From: DATIJJ01 sp039936115
GTDB taxonomy: Bacteria > Pseudomonadota > Gammaproteobacteria > DSM-16500
Assembly: GCA_039936115.1 (NCBI GenBank)
Contig: JBDTIZ010000096.1
Coordinates: forward strand, 1-18,075
Reading direction: 5' to 3'
Length of the DNA: 18,075 nucleotides
Shown here one piece after another: positions 6,126 through 13,896 of this stretch (within the stretch, counting starts at the first letter, position 1; every line of letters starts with the position of its first letter). The translations under genes and the position numbers were made by a program. The notes below the pieces were generated by a model that saw nothing but the letters and a program-made list of their open reading frames with translations, ran no database searches and was not told where the DNA came from.

Positions 6126-8549
6126 TTACATTCCTAAGATTTTTTTAGTTGTTTGTGCTTCATCTGACACGCTTGATTGATTATCTGGTTTAACTTCTCC
6201 GCCTTCTTTAAAAAAAGAAATTGCAGTAATACTATTTGTTTTTTTGACTTGATAATTTACTAGAAAATTTGCAATTGCTTCATATTTCATTTCGCGAGCT
6301 AAGTCTACGATTGTTAATTTTTTTGCTCTAAACTTATAGTTAAGATTTGGATCAGTGCATTTTTCTAATAAACAATCTTTGATGAACCTTGCTATAGAAG
6401 GAAAAGTATCGTCGTTACAATAATCTTCATAAAAGCCACCCCCATTTTTTAATAAAAGATCTACTACATCCAAATGTTTGGAATTCAGGGCTATATGAAG
6501 CGGTGTCATACCTTCGTCATTTCCTTCATTGATATTCGCTTTACATTTAATCAGCTTTTCTACCATATCAACTCGCCCGCGACTTACTGCTGTATGCAGC
6601 AATGAATCACCATCTTTTGAATAATTGATATCAGCTCCAGCTGCTACTAATTTTTCCACCATGATACAGTTTCCATTTTGCACTGCACATAAAAGCGCTG
6701 TCGTCTTCTTACTGGTAACTTGATTAACATTAACGTTAGCTGTTATTAGTTTCTCTACTACATTAAGATGCCCTGCATTTATTGCTGCAATTAATGGAGT
6801 TACCCCACCGTTATGCATTTCCAAATGGATATTAGCACCCGCCTCTATCAATTTCTCTACTATAGCTGGATGTCCGTTGTGTGCTGCAATATGGAGCGCG
6901 GTTCCGCCACTGTTGTTGGTATGATTGATATTCGCATTTGCAGTTAACAGCTTAATAACTACGTCTGAATGTCCTCTTTCGACAGCGCCAAACATTGGGG
7001 TCATACCTTGCGAATCTACTGAGTTGACGTCAGCCCCCGCTGCTAGTAATGTTTCGACTAGCGCGACATGACCATTTAGCGCCGCCATGAAAAGCGGTGT
7101 CCGACCTTTATGATTGAGACTAGCACCCGTTTCCATTAAGTAAGTTACCATCATTGAATGGCCTTTAGCCGCTGCAATTGAAAGCGCGCTCATGCCGCCC
7201 GTATTAAGCGTGTTAATATCAGCTCCAGCTGTTATTAATTCCTTTGCTACCGCTAAGTGATTACCTTGCGCAGCCGAATACAACGCCGTTAAATTACCTT
7301 TAGCTGTCGCTAAATGATTGACATTTGCTTTCGCCTTTATAAATTTCATAACTACATCTAAATGTCCTTGCGATGCAGCTACGAGGAGCGGAGTGACATC
7401 GTGATTGTTTGATTTATCAACGACTGCTCCGTTTAGCAAGAGCACATCGACGAGCTCTGGGAATCCTTTCTGTGCTGCAATGAATAAAGACGTATTTTGA
7501 TCCTTGTCCGTGTTTGATTTATTTACGTCAGCGCTTGCTTTTATTAATGTTTTTGTTGCGTCTAACCTTCTAGCTTCGACAGCCAGGTATAGTGGGGTTT
7601 CGCCCCGTATTGACGTTTGATTTATATCAACCCCAGCCTTAATTAGCTTGTCCATCTCATCAACATGCCCATATCGTGATGCCAGATGCAGCCACGACCA
7701 TTTTTTAGAATCGACATTATTTTGCGCTTCCTCTTTGGTGGGCTCATGAATGTTTTGCCAGGCCTCACAGCTTGTCCAATCCATCGTAACTTTTTTCATT
7801 TGATCTTTATTTTTTTTAGCAGCATAGAATTTTGTTGCGAATACTGCACAGTCATTTTGAGAGAATGCATTAATAACTGCATTAGCAATGCTACTAATGT
7901 TAATGTCGTTTGTAGGCTCAAGATATAAGTCACCAGGATCGATGAAATACCATTGATTTTTTTCTGGAATATAGCCAATGGTGATAGCATGTTCTGCACT
8001 CATTAATGTTATTGGAACAGGCTGATCCAGCTTGGCGCCCTCGATGATGTCGCGCAAACTAGTAAAATACTTTATTAAATCAGCATGCCTGTATGCGCCA
8101 GAAAAAGACAATATCTCAGCAAAAGCTTCGCGTTTTTCTTCTTGTTTTTCGAGGTTAATTGGATAGATCAAAGGAGCAGTTAAAACTGCGTCTTGCATAT
8201 GAGGTCTTTTTTCTTTCTCGAAAAATTCAGGATGCTTATGAGCTAGGTGATATAACTCGATACCATCAAAAAAAGGTCGAATTTCTAAATCTATCAGCTC
8301 TTCTGATGTGATTGTCTTATTAGCTGCTTTAATATCTAGTTCTCGAAAATGATTTTCCCAATCTTCCTTGGTACGTAATATAGAATGATTTTTTTTGATG
8401 ATTCTCAGCCGCTTAATAAATGTGTCGATATCATTAGCCAGCAATGCCTGTACTGCCATATGAGACAGACCATAACAAACGCCCTCAATATCTGAGATAT
8501 AGCCTAATGTTTGCATTGAAGTCGCAATCATACCGCGAGGAAAGGACAT
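6126..8549 (-). CDS. Ankyrin-repeat protein with N-terminal papain-like cysteine protease-like domain (putative effector)
   Basis: The 807 residues have two clear parts. Residues 1-280 are non-repetitive and show a likely Cys-His-Asp triad in the right order: C25 in GVCYGLSH at the head of a helix, H187 in SAEHAITIGY, and D204 in WYFIDPGD. This is the layout of papain-like C58/YopT-type proteases. Residues of about 283-705 form about 13 ankyrin repeats of around 33 residues (TPLxxAxxxGHxxVVxxLIxAGAxxN), a scaffold for protein binding. A C-terminal region (706-807) ends in a polar tail closing with KKILGM. There is no signal peptide or membrane segment. The ATG has GAGG 7 bases upstream. Ankyrin proteins of this type in Legionella and Coxiella are often Dot/Icm effectors, and Legionella AnkH is described as pairing ankyrin repeats with a cysteine-protease-like fold. 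Orthology to AnkH is not claimed. Secretion and proteolysis are inference. Confidence 0.85.
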   Translation of the reverse strand: MSFPRGMIATSMQTLGYISDIEGVCYGLSHMAVQALLANDIDTFIKRLRIIKKNHSILRTKEDWENHFRELDIKAANKTITSEELIDLEIRPFFDGIELYHLAHKHPEFFEKEKRPHMQDAVLTAPLIYPINLEKQEEKREAFAEILSFSGAYRHADLIKYFTSLRDIIEGAKLDQPVPITLMSAEHAITIGYIPEKNQWYFIDPGDLYLEPTNDINISSIANAVINAFSQNDCAVFATKFYAAKKNKDQMKKVTMDWTSCEAWQNIHEPTKEEAQNNVDSKKWSWLHLASRYGHVDEMDKLIKAGVDINQTSIRGETPLYLAVEARRLDATKTLIKASADVNKSNTDKDQNTSLFIAAQKGFPELVDVLLLNGAVVDKSNNHDVTPLLVAASQGHLDVVMKFIKAKANVNHLATAKGNLTALYSAAQGNHLAVAKELITAGADINTLNTGGMSALSIAAAKGHSMMVTYLMETGASLNHKGRTPLFMAALNGHVALVETLLAAGADVNSVDSQGMTPMFGAVERGHSDVVIKLLTANANINHTNNSGGTALHIAAHNGHPAIVEKLIEAGANIHLEMHNGGVTPLIAAINAGHLNVVEKLITANVNVNQVTSKKTTALLCAVQNGNCIMVEKLVAAGADINYSKDGDSLLHTAVSRGRVDMVEKLIKCKANINEGNDEGMTPLHIALNSKHLDVVDLLLKNGGGFYEDYCNDDTFPSIARFIKDCLLEKCTDPNLNYKFRAKKLTIVDLAREMKYEAIANFLVNYQVKKTNSITAISFFKEGGEVKPDNQSSVSDEAQTTKKILGM

Positions 8550-8579
8550 ACTTTATCCTCATTTATGTAGATGAGTTAT

Positions 8580-8596
8580 TATCTTAGTATAAGATA
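8580..8596 (-). promoter_or_regulatory. Palindrome overlapping the likely promoter of the ankyrin gene
   Basis: The sequence TATCTTA-GTA-TAAGATA is a perfect 7-bp inverted repeat with a 3-base centre. It overlaps a minus-strand TATACT (plus 8586-8591), a possible -10 for the ankyrin gene whose ATG is 37 bases further on. No clear -35 is visible. A dimeric regulator binding here would block or steer the promoter; the regulator is unknown. Confidence 0.3.
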
Positions 8597-8675
8597 TAAC
8601 GAGGATATAAGTGGTTAGAATACCTACAAAAACTAAAAAGCAGGCATTAAAATGAAAATTAGAAGAAGAATGATA

Positions 8676-9060
8676 AAGATAGAGTCAGCCAATAAGCCGG
8701 GTTCTGTCGTGGACAGTCATTTATCTAGGATGCTTGTCGCCAAGCACCTCAAGCAACCTACCCGAGCTTAAGTGCGGGCCGCACTTGATAATCATAAGAC
8801 TTAAACCAGTCTCAAAATTACTCTTAAGCTCCTATTTGGTCTTGCTTCAGATGGGGTTTGCCGTGCCGCTACTGTTACCAGTCGCGCGGTGCGCTCTTAC
8901 CGCACCTTTTCACCTTTTCCAAATAAAAATTATTCGGTAGTCTATTTTCTGTGGCACTTTCCGTAAGCTCGCGCTTCCCAGGCGTTACCTGGCATCTTGC
9001 CCTAAAAGCCCGGACTTTCCTCTGTTTGAATTTCCAAACAGCGACTGTCTCGGCCAACTC
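8676..9060 (-). ncRNA. rnpB: RNase P RNA (class A)
   Basis: This is the catalytic RNA of ribonuclease P, which removes 5' leaders from tRNA precursors. On the minus strand the universal segments appear in order: gaggaaagtccgggc (plus 9008-9022), ATGCCAGGTAACGCCTGG, GGTGCGGTAAGAGCGCACCG, CTGGTAACAGT, AGACCAAATAGG, GGGTAGGTTGCTTGAG, and TGACTGTCCACGACAGAACC near the 3' end. The 5' end is set by GAGTTGGCC (9060 leftward), which pairs over nine bases, with G-U wobbles, to GGCTGACTC (plus 8682-8690) to form helix P1. The exact 3' end is uncertain by several bases. It lies between the ankyrin gene and rsmI. The same adjacency to rsmI occurs in Pseudomonas (from memory). Confidence 0.95.
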
Positions 9061-9068
9061 TATGTTTA

Positions 9069-9097
9069 AGGATAGCGCATTTTAGTGGGTTTGCGTA
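9069..9097 (-). promoter_or_regulatory. Candidate rnpB promoter
   Basis: The minus-strand TATCCT (plus 9069-9074) lies 8 bases before the inferred rnpB 5' end at 9060. TACGCA (plus 9092-9097) sits 17 bases upstream as a weak -35 (3 of 6). Spacing is right but the hexamers are poor, so the call is tentative. Confidence 0.35.
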
Positions 9098-9104
9098 GGA
9101 TTAT

Positions 9105-9122
9105 GTGACAATTTGCTGTCAC
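9105..9122 (-). other. Perfect inverted repeat between rsmI and rnpB
   Basis: GTGACA-ATTTGC-TGTCAC is a perfect 6-bp inverted repeat that begins 4 bases after the rsmI stop. It could end the rsmI transcript or be an operator just upstream of the rnpB promoter. It has no U-run, so it is not a standard intrinsic terminator. Confidence 0.35.
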
Positions 9123-9126
9123 GGCG

Positions 9127-9975
9127 TTATTTAAGCTCTAAAGCACGCTGATATAATTCGTTTTTTCGTAAGCCAGAAATCTTTGCCGCTAAATCAACAG
9201 CTTGTTTCAATGGCAATTCATTCATCAGGATCTTTAATATATTTTCAGCAGAGACAATTTCAGCAGACTCTGGAACTGCACTATTCGCGCCCTCAACCAT
9301 GATGACAATTTCACCGCGCTGTTGGTTATCATCATTCTTCACCCATTCCACCAATTCATCCAATGCCGCTGAACGAATAGTTTCATAGAGCTTAGTTAAT
9401 TCACGCGCCAATACGACTTGGCGTTTTTCGCCAAATACCTTCTGCATATCTTCTAAAGTATCCAACACACGATGCGGCGCTTCATAAAAGACCATAGTAC
9501 GCGCTTCAGTGCGTAACGTTTCAAGCGACTGCACACGCTGCTTTGTTTTAGCGGGTAAAAAGCCTTCAAAACTAAACCGATCTGTTGCCAAACCCGATGC
9601 GCTTAATGCTGTAATCGCAGCGCATGCACCCGGAATTGGAACAATCGTAATACCAGCCACTCTGGCTTCTCTTACTAGAAAATAACCCGGATCACTGATT
9701 AACGGTGTCCCAGCATCACTGATTAATGCAATAGAGTCACCCTGCTGTAATCGTTCCAGCAACGCTGTACTTTTTTCGCGTTCATTATGCTGATGCAAAG
9801 CAAACATAGGCGTATTTATCATGTAGTGCTGCAATAGCGATTTGCTATGTCGAGTGTCTTCAGCTGCAATACAATTGACGGTTTTTAAGATATCTATGGC
9901 ACGCAAACTCATATCCCGCAGATTACCTATCGGCGTTGCAACGATATACAATGTTCCAAAATGATTTATATTCAT
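9127..9975 (-). CDS. rsmI: 16S rRNA (cytidine(1402)-2'-O)-methyltransferase RsmI
   Basis: RsmI methylates the 2'-OH of C1402 in 16S rRNA, the same nucleotide whose base is modified by RsmH, encoded in this window. The 282 residues (E. coli YraL 286) show the tetrapyrrole-methylase fold motifs: LYIVATPIGNLRDMS at the N-terminus, AEDTRHS, ALISDAGTPLISDPGY (SAM-binding), PIPGACAAITALSASGL, FEGFLPAK and FYEAPHRVLDTL. The start at ATG 9975 is set by the conserved N-terminus; the upstream Shine-Dalgarno is weak. It diverges from lpoA with 51 bases between the two starts, the same arrangement as yraL and yraM in E. coli. Confidence 0.97.
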   Translation of the reverse strand: MNINHFGTLYIVATPIGNLRDMSLRAIDILKTVNCIAAEDTRHSKSLLQHYMINTPMFALHQHNEREKSTALLERLQQGDSIALISDAGTPLISDPGYFLVREARVAGITIVPIPGACAAITALSASGLATDRFSFEGFLPAKTKQRVQSLETLRTEARTMVFYEAPHRVLDTLEDMQKVFGEKRQVVLARELTKLYETIRSAALDELVEWVKNDDNQQRGEIVIMVEGANSAVPESAEIVSAENILKILMNELPLKQAVDLAAKISGLRKNELYQRALELK

Positions 9976-10026
9976 AGGCTAAAATGTTATCTTATCGAAC
10001 TTATTTATTACGTTGGTTACCCTATT

Positions 10027-11454
10027 ATGACCAGAAATATTTTAATTAGCTTTTTACTTGGACTCAGTGCTCTTGTGTTAACGAGTTGCGCATCGACCCA
10101 ACAACTTTTTCAACACACTTTAACAGGTGGTCAGCAGTCTACTGAAACAGCTAGTAACCCAGTGAATTTGCAAGGATTTCCAAACGATCCTATCTTCTGG
10201 CAAGCCAATACCACAACGACATGGGATAAATTACAGCATATCGCGCTGCCTGAATTAAAATCGGCTGAAGCAACAGCGACAGATCCTAACATAACAGGCT
10301 GGCTCAAGCTTGCTATTATCAGCAAACAATATAGTACCGATACAACACAATTGGTCAATCAATTGATTGCATGGCGTAGCGAAAATCCAAACCATACTGC
10401 CAATTCGCTTTTTCCTGGCAATGGCGAACTAAACAGCATTCTCAATGCTGCGCCGCCAAGACACGTCGTCTTGCTACTGCCACTACAAGGCAATCTGTCA
10501 GCGTCTGGACAAGCAGTGCGTGATGGATATTTAAGTGCGTATTACAAAAGCGGCACTAAGAACAGCCAAACTATTTCATTCACAGATACCAACTCAAATC
10601 CAAATATAGCTGCGCTTTATCAACAAGCTTTAGGCCAAGGTGCTGATACAGTCGTTGGCCCTCTCACCAAAGAACAAGTGCAACAACTAGTAAGTCAAGG
10701 CAGCATCTCAGTACCGACTATCGCATTAAATTACACCGATGGTTGGGGCTCGTTACCCGCTAATCTTTATGAGTTCGGTTTATCACCCGTGCATGAATCA
10801 AAACAATTAGCAGAAAAAGCATGGCAAGCAGGACACAAACGCGCATTAATCATTGCACCGCAAGATGAATGGGGGCAACGCGTAGTAAAAAATGCAACCG
10901 CTAGCTGGAATTCACTAGGTGGCACAGTTGCTGATACATTTTATTTTACGAAACAAACCGATATGTCACAAGGCATTGCCGGTTTGCTGCACGCGAATAC
11001 CGCTAACAACAAAGACAATAATAAAATCGCACCTGCCCAACAACGTAGACAAGATTTTGATGTGATCTTTTTGCTTGCCGCTCCGCAAAATGCACGCCAA
11101 ATTCTTCCACTCATCAAATATTATTACGCCGCAAATATTCCCGTATTTTCGACATCAGTTGTTTATTCAGGATTCCCATCACCACAAAAAGATTCTGATT
11201 TAAACGGCGTAACATTTTGTGATACACCATGGACATTACAAATGGCAGGCACGAGCGGATCAGAGAATGATGTTCGTTTCAATCGCATGTATGCTGTGGG
11301 TCGTGATGCTTTCTTACTCGGCAACCAAATTGGACGTTTAAATAAATTACCTAACTTCCCAATTTACGGATCAACCGGCGCATTGAGCTTAACCTCTGAC
11401 CATAAAATTTATCGACGATTAGCATGGGTGCAAATGCACGATGGTCACGCTTAA
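10027..11454 (+). CDS. lpoA: Penicillin-binding protein activator LpoA (LppC family lipoprotein)
   Basis: LpoA is an outer-membrane lipoprotein that reaches through the periplasm to stimulate PBP1A transpeptidation. I start it at ATG 10027, not at an in-frame ATG upstream (9961) that overlaps rsmI. From 10027 a lipoprotein signal peptide is clean: TRN, a hydrophobic run, then lipobox L18-T-S-C21. The C-terminal part, from about residue 140 (RHVVLLLPLQGNLSASGQAVRDGY), is the LppC periplasmic-binding-protein-like domain. The 475 residues are much shorter than the 678 of E. coli LpoA, so the N-terminal TPR-like domain is reduced to about 115 residues. It is the first gene of lpoA-yraN-diaA-dolP and overlaps yraN by 14 bases. 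Confidence 0.92.
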   Translation: MTRNILISFLLGLSALVLTSCASTQQLFQHTLTGGQQSTETASNPVNLQGFPNDPIFWQANTTTTWDKLQHIALPELKSAEATATDPNITGWLKLAIISKQYSTDTTQLVNQLIAWRSENPNHTANSLFPGNGELNSILNAAPPRHVVLLLPLQGNLSASGQAVRDGYLSAYYKSGTKNSQTISFTDTNSNPNIAALYQQALGQGADTVVGPLTKEQVQQLVSQGSISVPTIALNYTDGWGSLPANLYEFGLSPVHESKQLAEKAWQAGHKRALIIAPQDEWGQRVVKNATASWNSLGGTVADTFYFTKQTDMSQGIAGLLHANTANNKDNNKIAPAQQRRQDFDVIFLLAAPQNARQILPLIKYYYAANIPVFSTSVVYSGFPSPQKDSDLNGVTFCDTPWTLQMAGTSGSENDVRFNRMYAVGRDAFLLGNQIGRLNKLPNFPIYGSTGALSLTSDHKIYRRLAWVQMHDGHA

Positions 11455-11803
11455 GAAAAAAACCGGCCAATTAGCCGAACAAAAAGCGTATTTATTTCTG
11501 CGAGCGCAGGGATTGGAACTGATAGCAAAAAATTATTCTTGTGCTCGTGGTGAGATTGACTTAATCATGCGTGATGGTCAAGATATCGTGTTTGTTGAGG
11601 TACGTTCTCGCAAACAGGCTGATTATGGAGACGCGATCGAAAGCGTAACTGTCAGCAAACAAAAAAAAATCCTGCATACCTCAATGCATTTTTTACAACA
11701 ACGAAATTGGCTAAACAAAGTAAATTGGCGATTCGATGTCATTGGGATATGTCACGATGATCTCGAATGGATTAAAGATGCTTTTACTGCGGATATTCTA
11801 TGA
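11441..11803 (+). CDS. yraN: YraN family protein (UPF0102, endonuclease-like fold)
   Basis: This is a 120-residue member of the widespread UPF0102 family, whose fold resembles restriction-endonuclease and Holliday-junction-resolvase proteins. Its cellular role is not settled. The family core is visible: G-x-x-AE near the N-terminus (TGQLAEQKAYLFL), a nuclease-like GEIDLIMRD, then IVFVEVRSRK with the E-x-R/K signature of the PD-(D/E)XK fold, and a closing WRFDVIGI. It overlaps the end of lpoA by 14 bases and shares an ATGA with diaA (11800-11803), so it is translated from the same operon message. Confidence 0.94.
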   Translation: MVTLKKKTGQLAEQKAYLFLRAQGLELIAKNYSCARGEIDLIMRDGQDIVFVEVRSRKQADYGDAIESVTVSKQKKILHTSMHFLQQRNWLNKVNWRFDVIGICHDDLEWIKDAFTADIL

Positions 11804-12405
11804 ATACTATACAAGATCGAATACGACATAATTTTAGCGAAAGCATTCAAACCAAAATTAATTCAGCAGATATGCTGCTGAATACGATTGGCGTTGCCTG
11901 CCAGCGTGTCGTGCAATGTTTGTTGGATGGACACAAAATCATGAGTTGCGGCAACGGCGGATCAGCCTGTGATGCCATGCATTTTTCAGGCGAAATGCTC
12001 AATCGTTTTAAACACGAGCGTCCTAGTTTGCCGGCAATTGCACTGACAGCAGACATTTCCACCATTACATCCATCGCGAATGATTACAACTACAATGAAA
12101 TTTTTGCCAAACAATTGCGCGCGCTGGGTCAGCCCGGCGATATTTTACTTGCGATTTCAACTAGCGGTAATTCTGCCAACGTATTGAACGCAATAAAAGC
12201 CGCACACGATAGAAACATTATTGTGATTGCATTAACCGGTAATGATGGTGGTAAAATACCCGAATTATTAAAAGACGATGATGTCGAAATACGCGTTCCT
12301 GCTACTGAGACCGCACGAATCCAAGAAACTCATTTACTTATCATTCATTGCATATGCGATATTGTTGATTATCAATTATTTGGTCACGGAGAAAATGCTA
12401 CATGA
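11800..12405 (+). CDS. diaA: DnaA initiator-associating protein DiaA (SIS domain)
   Basis: DiaA is a tetrameric SIS-domain protein that binds DnaA and promotes timely initiation at oriC in E. coli. The 201 residues (E. coli 196) align end to end: N-terminal RIRHNFSESIQTKI, the sugar-phosphate-binding loop CGNGGSACDAMHF, ERPSLPAIAL, LAISTSGNS, IVIALTGNDGG and the C-terminal ETARIQETHLLIIHCICDI. The related enzyme GmhA (sedoheptulose-7-phosphate isomerase) has the same fold, and databases often label this gene gmhA. The lpoA-yraN-diaA-dolP context favours DiaA. Retention of the glycine-serine loop leaves sugar binding possible. It overlaps yraN and dolP by 4 bases each. Confidence 0.88.
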   Translation: MNTIQDRIRHNFSESIQTKINSADMLLNTIGVACQRVVQCLLDGHKIMSCGNGGSACDAMHFSGEMLNRFKHERPSLPAIALTADISTITSIANDYNYNEIFAKQLRALGQPGDILLAISTSGNSANVLNAIKAAHDRNIIVIALTGNDGGKIPELLKDDDVEIRVPATETARIQETHLLIIHCICDIVDYQLFGHGENAT

Positions 12406-12971
12406 AAAAACTAATAATAATTATAAGTGCGTTACTATCATTGCAAGGCTGTATCTTTGTTGCGGGTGCCGCTGCGGGTGCAGCAGGCGTCGCGGTTGTT
12501 TATGATCACAGAAAACTTGCTAACATTTTAAAAGACCAAGAAATTACCAAGCGAATTTCTGATAAAATTATAGGTGTGCCAGAGTTACATGAAAAAAATC
12601 ACATCGAAGTGACTTGCTTTAATCAAGTCGTCTTGTTAACCGGCGAAACAACTACACCTGCTGAACGACAACTCGCTGACGATTTTGCACATAGCGTTCC
12701 TGATGTCACTAAGGTTTACAATGAAATCTCAATTAAAGGCCCTACTTCATCACTGACACGTGCCAGTGATTCCTGGATTTCAACCAAAATCAAAACCGAA
12801 ATGTTAGCGACAAAAGATTTACAATCCGGCACTATTAAAGTTCTCACAGAAAATGGCACGGTTTATTTATTGGGTATAGTCACTCACGATCAAGCCGATA
12901 TGTCAGTTGATATTGCGCGCCAAGTCGCCGGTGTACAAAAAGTTGTGAAGATTTTTCGGTATAAAAATTAA
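12402..12971 (+). CDS. dolP: BON-domain outer-membrane lipoprotein, DolP (YraP) family
   Basis: DolP is a dual-BON lipoprotein that supports outer-membrane integrity and BAM function at the division site in E. coli. The 189 residues begin with a lipoprotein signal peptide (KKL, hydrophobic run, lipobox L14-Q-G-C17), then a Gly/Ala-rich stretch. Two BON domains follow: about residues 45-110 (VTCFNQVVLLTGETTTPAERQ) and about 120-189 (TENGTVYLLGIVTHDQAD, ending in VQKVVKIFRY). The position after diaA, joined by ATGA (12402-12405), is conserved with E. coli yraP. Confidence 0.92.
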   Translation: MKKLIIIISALLSLQGCIFVAGAAAGAAGVAVVYDHRKLANILKDQEITKRISDKIIGVPELHEKNHIEVTCFNQVVLLTGETTTPAERQLADDFAHSVPDVTKVYNEISIKGPTSSLTRASDSWISTKIKTEMLATKDLQSGTIKVLTENGTVYLLGIVTHDQADMSVDIARQVAGVQKVVKIFRYKN

Positions 12972-13014
12972 CATTAACGCTCTTTTGTTATGACCGAACA
13001 ATGGATAAATACGC

Positions 13015-13602
13015 ATGGATGCAGTCAGAAACATAGCTTCAGTTTGTTTGATCTTATCACTGTGCTGGTTAATAGAAGCATGTGCAGCGAATGCTGCTAT
13101 TACCGGTGCGCAAGCTGTTTATAATCGACATAGTATTAAAAACAATCTCAGCGATCATTACATTGCACTTAAAGCAGAGCGCGATATTTATCTAGACTCT
13201 AACCGTTTCCAAAATACGAATGTGTCTGTCGCAAGTTTCAATGGCGTTGTTTTAATTGCAGGACAAGTTCCACATTCAGAACAGCGAAAAGAAGTCGCAC
13301 AAATTGTTAAAAAAATTCCTGGCATAAATGAACTACATAATTTATTATCCGTTTCCACACCTACCTCTGCTTTAACACGCGTTAGTGACACTTGGATAAC
13401 CGCTAAGATAAAATCAAAACTCATTGCCATAAACGAGATTGATCCTGATCAAATCAAAGTCGTCACTGAAAATGGTACGGTTTATTTAATGGGTATTATT
13501 CCGCACGAACAAGCTGACATAGCGGTTGACTTAGCACGAACAACTGACGGCGTGCAAAGTGTAGTTAAGATATTCTCCTATCTGTATATCAGCAAAACTT
13601 AG
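13015..13602 (+). CDS. Second BON-domain lipoprotein, tandem paralogue of DolP
   Basis: The 195 residues carry a signal peptide with a probable lipobox (I20-E-A-C23) and two BON domains, as in the preceding gene. The second BON domain is strikingly similar to that of its neighbour: both read TENGTVYL-x-GI, H-x-QAD, VD-x-AR, GVQ-x-VVKIF, and both carry LTR-x-SD-x-WI just before it. The first BON domain has diverged more. This supports a tandem duplication of dolP. The gap to dolP is 43 bases and the Shine-Dalgarno is weak. A similar lipoprotein role in the outer membrane is inferred; what the second copy adds is unknown. Confidence 0.88.
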   Translation: MDAVRNIASVCLILSLCWLIEACAANAAITGAQAVYNRHSIKNNLSDHYIALKAERDIYLDSNRFQNTNVSVASFNGVVLIAGQVPHSEQRKEVAQIVKKIPGINELHNLLSVSTPTSALTRVSDTWITAKIKSKLIAINEIDPDQIKVVTENGTVYLMGIIPHEQADIAVDLARTTDGVQSVVKIFSYLYISKT

Positions 13603-13680
13603 CGGTTCCACTATCATATAGATAGGGATTCCCCTCCCTCCTCTCTTGATCAAAGAAATAACATTACCAGACTGATCATG

Positions 13681-13714
13681 CAGGTTCCTGCCGCCCATAA
13701 GGACCTGTTTGTTG
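13681..13714 (+). terminator. Possible intrinsic terminator after the BON genes
   Basis: CAGGTTCCT (13681-13689) pairs with AGGACCTG (13700-13707) with one bulged T, forming an 8-bp stem with a 10-base loop. It is followed by TTTGTTGT. It lies 79 bases after the second BON gene stop. The U-tract is broken by G, so the signal is moderate. The remaining 13603-13896 gap holds a second small hairpin (AGGCA-TGAG-TGCCT, 13739-13752) and a candidate promoter. Confidence 0.4.
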
Positions 13715-13782
13715 TATCATGTAGATATAGCTCCGCACAGGCATGAGTGCCTTAGATAGATTAATTTTTGGCCTGAAATCAG

Positions 13783-13810
13783 TTTAACGACCAGAATTTT
13801 GGTGTACAAT
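13783..13810 (+). promoter_or_regulatory. Candidate promoter of the FAD oxidoreductase gene
   Basis: TACAAT (13805-13810, 5 of 6 to TATAAT) lies 16 bases after TTTAAC (13783-13788, 3 of 6 to TTGACA). It would give a leader of about 80 bases to ATG 13897. The -10 is good and the -35 weak. Confidence 0.35.
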
Positions 13811-13896
13811 ACCCGGTTGGGATTAAGTGAAGTGGAAGCATCTTAATAAAATAAAAATAAACTAACAATCAAAGAGTTAGCAGTACGGGGTTTTAA

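Noticed and set aside
6483..7700. Possible CRISPR or tandem DNA repeat because of regular periodicity of about 99 bases.
   Set aside because: The periodicity is that of ankyrin-repeat codons; the DNA units are diverged and in frame, without constant repeats and unique spacers.
8734..9057. Short open frames on both strands over the rnpB region.
   Set aside because: The sequence is fully explained by conserved RNase P RNA segments and the P1 helix.
9961..10026. Upstream in-frame ATG extending lpoA by 22 residues.
   Set aside because: It would bury the lipoprotein signal peptide behind a non-signal sequence and overlap the rsmI start; the lipobox argues for 10027.
13842..13860. CTTAATAAA followed by an A/T run, loosely like a PmrA box (cTTAATatT-N2-cTTAATatT).
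   Set aside because: Only the first half fits, the second half is just A-rich, and it lies downstream of the better -10 candidate.
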